A DNA stretch of 64,000 nt, from the NCBI GenBank assembly GCA_933228895.1, contig OW121855.1, positions 70,456,698 to 70,520,697 on the forward strand. The letters run 5' to 3'. The stretch is from Platycnemis pennipes. Lineage: Eukaryota > Arthropoda > Insecta > Odonata > Platycnemididae. A program made the translations under genes and the position numbers. Positions 57,580 to 64,000 of the stretch are shown piece after piece (the stretch's first letter is position 1; the number at the start of each line of letters is the position of its first letter). Below the pieces are notes generated by a model. It was given only the letters and a program-made list of their open reading frames with translations, was not told the DNA's origin and ran no database searches.

Positions 57580-57784
57580 GTCGAACGAGAGAAAGGATAT
57601 CTTGAATCGTCTTGTGTCAAGAGCTGAAGACGACGACACAGACGTTTTTTTTAAGAGTATGTCTCTGGCGGTGAAGAAGCTTCCGCCAGCTTTTATTATA
57701 AAAGCAAAGCAAAGGGTCTGCACCGTGATTTCGGAGCTTCAACTGGAAGCTCTGTCAAGTGCAAGTGTTACAATTGATAAATAA
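57580..57784 (+). CDS. MADF-BESS partner, last exon
   Basis: The acceptor TTTTATAG|G enters in phase 2 and the frame runs to TAA at 57782-57784. It contains EDDDTDVFFKSMSLAVKKL and PPAFIIKAKQRVCTVISELQ, a BESS-type protein-interaction motif (D...FF.S....+.LP....+..+..+...L). MADF and BESS commonly occur together in insect DNA-binding proteins and in Harbinger partner genes. Total protein about 230 residues. Part of this exon and its 3' flank is duplicated at 58668-58770. Confidence 0.8.
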
Positions 57785-57992
57785 AATCAGTATTTTTCCA
57801 TGAATTCCCTTTTAATATTTGGACAACACTCATTGAAAACCGATCAAAATTTCGAAAAGTCAGCCCCGTTCTTGAATAGGATTTGAAATATGAAAAAATA
57901 TAAGCTAGCTGCTCACTAACTTAATAATGGAACTCTGTAAAAAAATCAGATGAACTTATAATAAATAAATAATTGTTTGAAAGCCAACCCAC

Positions 57993-58367
57993 CTCAGAGT
58001 TACTGCAAGCTTTTCAGCAGGTGTTATCAGGTAACGGACTTTGTTGCTGGAGCGGGTCTTTAATTCATCTTCCACCAAGCTTAAAATAAAGTTAAATTGC
58101 ACAGCATTTAGCCTGAAGAATTCCCTGAACTTTTGTTCGTTTCGTAGTAAGTGTCTATTTATAAAATAGCCTTCATAGATAAAAGCCTTCTTCAGTTCTT
58201 GCCTTGAAAATATCGTTACTATCACTTATCCATCTACTACGGGACATTAACCAAAACTGCATGATGTCATCGTCTTCTTCTTCCATTAATAAATACTCAA
58301 TCACTCTATCACCATTCATCGTGCAAATTGTTCGTTTTGTAAAATCAACTGCGAACCCTGCGTTCAC
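57993..58367 (-). pseudogene. HARBI1-like transposase, exon 1
   Basis: Starts MNAGFAVDFTKRTICTMNGD at 58367 and passes through RSRWISDSNDIFKARTEEG, HLLRNEQKFREFFRLNAVQF to TPAEKLAVTLR, with donor CTGAG|GTGGGT at 57993/57992 (phase 2). This is the N-terminal region of Harbinger nucleases (FR.FFR.....F..IL..V...L, then KL...LR). A 16-nt tandem microduplication near 58159-58190 (GAAGGCTTTTATCTAT next to GAAGGCTATTTTATAAAT) shifts the frame. The intron (57992-56949) contains MADF exons 2-4 on the other strand. Confidence 0.85.
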
Positions 58368-58617
58368 TAGGATACTGCTACACTATAGGTTATGACAGAC
58401 TGAAGTAGCACCGTCTTTTTTCCTCAGCACTGCCGGCCAAGCAGCGGCTATTTGGACAACTTTGTTTCTTGCGTCTCTGATACATGCCGGATGCTTCTCT
58501 GTCACTGAGACTGTTGTTTGGATGCCTGAAAATGTTACTTTAGAGATTTACTTCGGAGGAAATTGATGGTTTCAGGCGTTACTTTATGGAATTTGCTTTC
58601 ATACATAATGAATGAAG

Positions 58618-58664
58618 AATAAACTTGGTATTTCCACAGTTATTGTGGAAATACCAAGTTTATT
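58618..58664. repeat. Perfect hairpin, 21-bp arms, 5-base loop
   Basis: AATAAACTTGGTATTTCCAC and A pair exactly with TGTGGAAATACCAAGTTTAT and T across GTTAT (58639-58643). It lies in the Harbinger between the transposase start and the right end, directly before the duplicated MADF gene end. Confidence 0.9.
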
Positions 58665-58667
58665 TTT

Positions 58668-58770
58668 TACTTCGGAGCTTCAAATTGAGGCCCTGTCAAG
58701 AACAAGAGCGTGAATTGAATAATAATAAATCAGTATTAATATTTGGACTACATTTATTGAAAACTGACCA
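58668..58770 (+). repeat. Duplicated 3' end of the MADF-BESS gene
   Basis: TTCGGAGCTTCAAATTGAGG, CCCTGTCAAGAACAAGAG, AATCAGTATTAATATTTGGA and CATTTATTGAAAAC parallel 57719-57860 (TTCGGAGCTTCAACTGGAAG ... TATTTGGACA ... CATTGAAAAC). It covers roughly the last 20 codons and the 3' flank, now diverged and frame-broken. Confidence 0.8.
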
Positions 58771-58994
58771 AAAATCGCGGAGAATGCAATCATGTGTTTC
58801 TATATCTTTACGATATTTCATAATGAAAGGTAGTTTTGATCAGCACTTTATTTTTTCGCATGGACTCATCTTCTGGACCGACTTGAAACATTGCAATGAC
58901 GTTCGTCTCAGTCTTCCTTCCGGTCGCGTTCATAGGAATACTCCAGTCGCTTGATCCGCGCGGCCGTAATCGCGGCTTAGGAATCCCACCTTAA

Positions 58995-59021
58995 GATTGT
59001 TGCATGGTACAAGGGTTGTAG
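58995..59021 (+). repeat. Right half of the dispersed repeat disrupted by Harbinger
   Basis: GTACAAGGGTTGTAGTTAAC continues the repeat interrupted at 54334; compare 45140-45165. Confidence 0.7.
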
Positions 59022-59253
59022 TTAACTTGAAAAGAATCAGAGCATCATTTACAGAGCATTGGCAATTAAAGGTGATCCTGTGGACCAAAACCAATTACTA
59101 CTCCATCATGAATCCATCAAGGCTTACAATCAATTCAAGACAACCTCAAACAGATATGTAATTGACCACCTGATACACAATATTTGTGTCACAGCTGTAT
59201 GGAAGTGATTTCACAACCCTTAATGGCTATAAACATTAAGGGTTAAGGTACTA

Positions 59254-59425
59254 CAGTTAAGTCTTTTTATAAAGAAGTTGAAGGGGTCGAATATTTACTT
59301 CGTAATAACACAATTTCGTTATATGTGGACAAGTTTTTCAGAGCCTCTCTTTGATGGGGAATAGCCTTCACTTCGTTATAACCAGAAATCATTATAAATG
59401 GGTTTGATATAAGTGGGCTTCACTG
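59254..59425. mobile_element. pogo/mariner-like MITE, copy 2 (172 bp)
   Basis: TA on both sides. Ends CAGTTAAGTCTTTTTATAAA and, inward, CAGTGAAGCCCACTTATATC. The interior shares GGGGAATAGCCTTCACTTCG with copy 1 at 39251-39405 (GGGAATAGCCTTCACTTCG). Confidence 0.85.
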
Positions 59426-60229
59426 TATGAACGATTAGTGTACTACTCTCGTAGTACAGTAACCCTTCCCAGACAGCATATACCATGCTGCACTGTTGTG
59501 TTAAGGCTTCGGGAACCTTGGCAATGTTTCCAATGCTGCTACAATGTCGCAAGATCATTGAAAGAATAAGGTTACAATGGAAATGTTAAATTAAGGATAT
59601 GGCAAGGTTGTATCTCCTAGCTCTCTTTTGCGTCTGCCCGTCAGGGCCAAAGATGGTGAGAATTTGCACGTTAAAAAAATTAGCTGTTCATATTTCTCAT
59701 GTAAACAAGTTCTTTGGTCATTCTTAGGTGGTGTTCCATCTAATGGGATCTTTGTTGATGGGAAATAATTGCTAGAGAAAAACAAACCTTTGGGGAATTT
59801 CATTAAAAGTCACCTTTTTGTAACACTGTCCATATGTTGTCAGCAACAGCTACTTATTTAGAGAAAACTCTTATTTATCTCTCTCAGCATTGAAAGAATA
59901 TTAATTATGTATATACCTACCGGTCAAGCTTACTTTTATCGCTGAAATGATTTCAGAGGAATATTATAAGGAGGGAAATCTCCATAGTATTAGTCTTTTG
60001 ACATTAGATCTCGCAAGTGATTTGGTGCCGGCAAGGAGAGATATATAGAATCTCTCACCCTCGGACTAATAACTCAGAGTTGCACACGTGCATAGGCAAA
60101 CTATAGGTTCATTAGGTTGGCATTCTTCCATAGTTTAGGCAGGACACGAGGGAGAGTAGCATCATTTTATAACAACAGGTTCATATACTTTTCAACAATC
60201 GTCCATATTAGTCATTCCTAACCACATTT

Positions 60230-62389
60230 CCCTATTGGAAGTTTCTCATAGTTCTCATAGGTATTTCTCATAGTATCTAATGAGAAGTTATAAGATCTAA
60301 TGAGAAGTTATGAGATCTTATGAAAAGTTCATGACATCTTATGAGAAGCTATGAGATCTTATGAGACGTTCATGAGATCTTATGAGAAGTTCATGAGATC
60401 TTATGAGAAGCATGAACTCTTATGAGAAGTTTATGAGATCTTAGGAGAAGCTTTGAGAACTTATGAGAATCCTCATTAGAACTTATAAGATTTCTTTTAA
60501 GTGTTATGAGAAGCCATATGAGTCTTATAGAAATATCTGTTAGTGTTATAAGAAGCGTGCTTCATGTCATACGAGGCTGAAGTCTATAGAGAAAATAGGT
60601 GATTTGAGGTGGTGCATACATTGAATTTTTAGTTTATTATTGTTTATTAGTTTTAGTGTGAAGCCTGGCTATTTGCTAAATGATGTACTGCATTTTGTCT
60701 GATTTTCTCGAGGGAATACCTTTCTTTGTTTAAATCCTGATGGAATTACAACCCAAAGTGTTATTTACCTCAATACTTATAAATTTTCTGTAAATCTCAT
60801 AGTTATTCCACCATAATCACCTTCATTGTAAACACTGATAAGTATAATTATAGTCAAGAACTAGCTGAAAACGTGGAGAAACGCTAAACTTTTTGCCTCC
60901 TTGATAATAATGTAAAAAGCTAGATTGCACTGATGGTTTAGCTCCATTAAACTTAAAACCAATCCTTCATTAATACTATGAAAATGGGAAATAAAATTCT
61001 TACTGTAGGTATGCCCTCAAAAAATTGAGTTTCAATTTTCAACGATGAAATTCCAAGTCCGTTCAGTTCAAATAAAGTTTAGGAAACTTCTTTCTTAAAA
61101 AGAACAATATCACAAACCATAAATAACAACTATCATGCCAACAAGTAATTTTAATGTGAATATTCACATTTTTATAGTTCGCGGTTTGTGGAAAGTTGTA
61201 TCTGGTTGTATTGACCAATATCAATATCAAATAGACTACTATCGATTAATTGCAAGACCACTTCGAAATGGCTGTCATCATGGCGAGAAACGTGGGAAAG
61301 AATTATCTCCTCAAGTAATTAAGTTTTCTTTTAATTAGTGATCATGGAAGCTTTATTTTTTAATTCTAATGGACAATAATGTTACGGTGAGTAAATGATT
61401 GTTATGACAAGCGATTGTGTTGAACAAATTTGTCATTGTTTTATCTGCCTTCCATGGAGGTTTTTTGAATTGCTGACACAGGAATTGACTGTATTTATCA
61501 TTTTTCAGGCACATTAAATTCATAAACAAATTGGAACATTCGGAATGATCCAATGAGAATTCAGATCATCATTCAGCTACATGATAAACGTGAATATTTT
61601 TTGTGTGTTGTGACAGTGCAGTGATGACTTTCAATGATATTTAAACGAACTCTCCGTCAGAAAAAAGTTTCACCTTTTAGAGGAGCGTTATTTAAAAAAA
61701 AGACTTCAGGTTGTTGAACACCTTGATCAACCATTAAAATAAAATCTTATGCATTAAGCAAGCTCGATCACAGCTTTTCATTCTCATGCCATGTGGTTTA
61801 TTTAATATTGTTGTCACATTGGTTATTTTTGAGATTAAGCCTCAGATTTAGAATCTTATGTGTTACAAAGGCAAGTGAATGCAATGATTGAAGCTGGAAG
61901 TAGTGTCAATAAATATTTATAAACTGTCCTGTTTGTTTAAAATTCTAACTTGCATAAGTGTATTAACAAAATTGTGAATTCGTTATGTGACATCAAGAAA
62001 CGCTAGACGTTCACGGATTTATTTAGGTCGAGTTATGTGAATAGTGGGCGTGTGCAAAATTATGCCAAAACGAATTAAATGTGATACGTTATATCCAATC
62101 CGAGGTCGTGCTATGTGTTATTTCAGCTTTCTCTAGTTCCTCAGCTTTTTTGGAGTAGGAGAAGGTGGGAGTTCCATGATGTATCTCCAAGAGCAGCTTA
62201 TAGGGTTTTTTGTAATTACAATTAATTTTTGTAGTTCTCTGAAGAGAACAGCAGGGAAACGATCCCCCCTGGAATGGTTCCAGGGTGGTTCCCTGCCCTA
62301 AATCTTATGAGAAAATTTCTCATAAGATCTAATTGCCAATTTACTATGAGAAAATTTCTTATAAAACTTATGAGAAATTTCCAATAGGG
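60230..62389. mobile_element. DNA element with CCCTATTGG ends and CTTATGAGAA repeats
   Basis: Left end CCCTATTGGAAGTTTCTCAT and inward right end CCCTATTGGAAATTTCTCAT (one difference in 20). The left subterminal zone is a minisatellite (60245-60545); the right zone (62300-62380) has CTTATGAGAAAATTTCTCAT palindromes. No transposase was found in the 2160 bp. It lies inside the 59468-62912 element. Confidence 0.7.
60245..60545. repeat. CTTATGAGAAG minisatellite
   Basis: About a dozen units of roughly 20-22 bp, of the form AGATCTTATGAGAAGTTCAT. Many neighbouring units are inverted-repeat partners of each other (TCTCATAAG/CTTATGAGA). They decay toward the right. Confidence 0.85.
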
Positions 62390-62912
62390 TTTAGTGTACA
62401 TTTTTTTTCATACTTTCACCATTTCACTTTTGTGGCTGGGTAAAATAACTAATTGAGTTAACATGAGAAGAAACAAGTTAATATGATCAAGGAAGGAATA
62501 AGTACAACTCATTCTAAACCACGAGTGGAAAAATATCTTTTGCATGTTAAGTATTGCGATGTCGAATATGCTACAACGCGATTTGGTGGGAACTTACTGT
62601 GTGAAAGCATGTTACTACAACATACGTTCACAAATGAATGTTGGTACATTATGGGACTGAGTTCTACTACACTGGTTTGAACTGCGAACTCACCATGGCA
62701 TTGTACTACAACCTTGCAATAAGGTTACGCCCATAACCTTGCGGCAAGGCTACGTCCAGAACCTTGCGGCAAGGTTGGAAAACATGCATTAGCGACCTTG
62801 CTGCAATGTTAAAATAAGGTTACACCTTGCAACTTTAACCTTGCTACAATGTTGTAATGTTACAAAAACAAGGTTGTCACAATATTACAGCAAGGTTAAT
62901 GTGCCGTCTGGG

Positions 62913-63640
62913 TTACACTGTTCTGCAAAAAAAAGTTCAAAAAATGCTCGGCTACAATTTAGGGTGTTTCTGGCTAATTTTGGGTCGCTGAATCCGAAAA
63001 TGACCTCCGTTTTTTTCTATCACCCTCCATTTTTACAAGCAACCCCTAAATTGGTGAAACCAACCCCGTATCTAAACTTATCGCTTTTCAAGGGACTTTT
63101 ACTAATGTTATCTGCTTCTGATTAAAAAAACTGACGTTTTGAGGCTATCAAGGTCATGAAAGAGACAAACTTGACTGGGGTTGAAAATATTTAGGGGGTG
63201 AAAATCGAAAAAAACCTTAAAAAACCATTGAAAAAACAAATTTTCTTCACTTTTTATTGCATATGATATGGTAGCTTATAGAAAAGTTTTTAAGGGATGA
63301 ATACACTGTTCACCCCCCCCCCCCCGTTTGTAAAGGATTAATATTACATAAAATATAAGAGGGAAAGGGGGGGTATAGGAGGTGGTATAAAGAGCTGCCT
63401 CAAAAATATGGATACAAAAATTAAATTTTTTTTAGATTACGTACCTGTGAAGTAAGAAAACAATTCAGTGATATTTTCTAAGTAAAAATCCTTAAAGCAT
63501 TGTAAAAAAATAGTGAAGCTATATAATTTTACCTAATGGGTTCTTCGTTTCCTTTTGTACTGCTCCTCTGGAACTTCTCTGATGATGCGTGCCCAACAGA
63601 AATCTCCCAACATACTCTGTGTCCTGCCAGCGTATCTTTT
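62913..63640. other. Gene-free stretch with a poly-C run
   Basis: A C14-type run lies near 63315-63329 and a GGGAAAGGGGGGG patch near 63362. The T/A-rich sequence at 62935-63300 looks repeat-like, and may be the downstream part of the element carrying the 63641-63988 gene fragment, but I cannot show this from one copy. Confidence 0.35.
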
Positions 63641-63988
63641 TCACTTAACCTTTAAACTTGTCTTTGACGAGTCTTTTGAAAACCCCATAGTGTCGGTTTG
63701 GCAAAAATAGCAATCCGTTAAATGGCAAGTGGGTTCACGCCAAACCATTGGCACTCCGAAATTTAGGGAACGATTTCCCCCGTTTAACCATTCACAAAAA
63801 CTTCTATGACAAACACTGCAACAGAATTTAGGGGCCCACGATTTGTCTTGGTCACCAATTTTATACCTGAAATAAAGTTCATAAGATTTCTGCACAATTG
63901 CAGTCATCGCTTTCCTTTGGTCTTTAAACATTAAATCCCCACAGATGTAACAAAATTAACTGGGATGATTTTTGCAAGATCGCGGCAT
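63641..63988 (-). pseudogene. Cys/His-rich FGVPMVWREP-family fragment
   Basis: From ATG at 63988 (MPRSCKNHPS) an in-frame TAA follows at 63958-63956, then CYICGDLMFKDQRKAMTAIV, LYFRYKIGDQDKSWAPKFCC, VCHRSFCEWLNGG, FGVPMVWREPTCHLTDCYFC and a stop at 63641. The ordered C..C, CC..C and H..DC..C pairs look zinc-binding. I remember this as a short conserved region of a protein family repeated many times in arthropod and other animal genomes, probably transposon-borne, with no assigned function. The early stop and short C-terminus make this copy a likely pseudogene. The ATG is 13 bases from the window edge, so upstream context is missing. Confidence 0.65.
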
Positions 63989-64000
63989 GATCGCGAGAGT

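Larger units (their letters stand above)
54338..58991. mobile_element. PIF/Harbinger transposon with both genes (4654 bp)
   Basis: The terminal repeats are AGGTGGGATTCCTAAGCCGC on the left and AGGTGGGATTCCTAAGCCGC read inward from the right, flanked by TAA on both sides (54335-54337, 58992-58994), as expected for Harbinger TWA targets. Beyond the first 22 bases both ends remain GC-rich but diverge. It carries the two genes that autonomous Harbingers need: a MADF-type DNA-binding partner (plus strand) and a HARBI1-like nuclease (minus strand). Their exons interlock. A Helitron fragment sits at 54897-56008 and a duplicated gene end near the right terminus. Few lesions suggest recent activity. 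Confidence 0.93.
59468..62912. mobile_element. DNA element with CCCAGAC ends and CCTTGC-GCAAGG palindromes
   Basis: Left end CCCAGACAGCATATACC and inward right end CCCAGACGGCACATTAACC. The right zone (62700-62900) is packed with palindromic units such as AACCTTGCGGCAAGGTT; the left zone (59500-59590) holds decayed ones. The 3445 bp include another element (60230-62389) and no transposase. The outer boundary is uncertain: similarity of the flanks (ACAGTAACCC against ACAGTGTAACCC) may extend the repeats by some 10 bases. Confidence 0.55.

Overview
The window reads as nuclear DNA of an arthropod, most likely an insect: AT-rich, with GT-AG spliced exons and a dense, layered load of eukaryotic mobile elements (jockey/CR1-like and RTE/L2-like LINEs, Ty3/gypsy, PIF/Harbinger, piggyBac-type, pogo/Tigger, hAT, Helitron, and tRNA- and 5S-derived SINEs). 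Nothing bacterial is present (no operons, CRISPR or prokaryotic promoters). I cannot name the species.

Left side (about 1-8.2 kb). The only convincing host gene is on the minus strand. Its first coding exon, 4909-8211, encodes 1101 residues with a Cys-rich motif like the conserved domain of MGA (MAX gene-associated) proteins. I trace three further exons by splice sites and phase at 4068-4262, 2621-2735 and 997-1042; the gene continues beyond the left edge. Its introns hold a hAT miniature element (481-961 lies beyond the last exon seen) and a decayed Argonaute-like fragment.

Middle (8.2-49 kb). I see no host gene here. There are decayed LINE pieces; a three-copy SINE cluster (11.4-12.8 kb); a relic of an unassigned transposase-like gene (15.8-18.4 kb) carrying a TTAA-flanked miniature element; 5S rRNA-derived SINEs (20.5 and 24.4-24.8 kb); a long inverted repeat with about 500-bp arms containing a nested 34-bp-arm palindrome (23.9-26.0 kb); and an internally deleted gypsy element in which gag is joined in frame to integrase (29.2-31.3 kb). 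These are followed by four LINE remnants in both orientations (31.9-36.6 kb), a TTAA element of 2954 bp holding a LINE and a hairpin MITE (40.2-43.2 kb), a piggyBac transposase relic (45.8-47.0 kb) and a pogo-like transposase relic (48.3-49.0 kb).

Right side (50-64 kb). Several elements share one design: short TIRs followed by arrays of family-specific palindromic monomers (50.5-53.4, 59.5-62.9 and 60.2-62.4 kb; also 37.0-38.5 kb). The best-preserved element is a 4654-bp PIF/Harbinger transposon (54338-58991, TAA target duplications). It has a plus-strand MADF-BESS gene and a minus-strand HARBI1-like transposase whose exons lie in each other's introns, plus a Helitron fragment in the large MADF intron. 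It inserted into a dispersed repeat whose unoccupied relative is at 45.07-45.17 kb. The right edge holds a fragment of a Cys/His-rich family (FGVPMVWREP motif).

Taken together, this is the 5' part of one host gene in a long gene-poor tract built by nested transposition. Most transposon genes are broken, and the Harbinger is the youngest-looking autonomous one.
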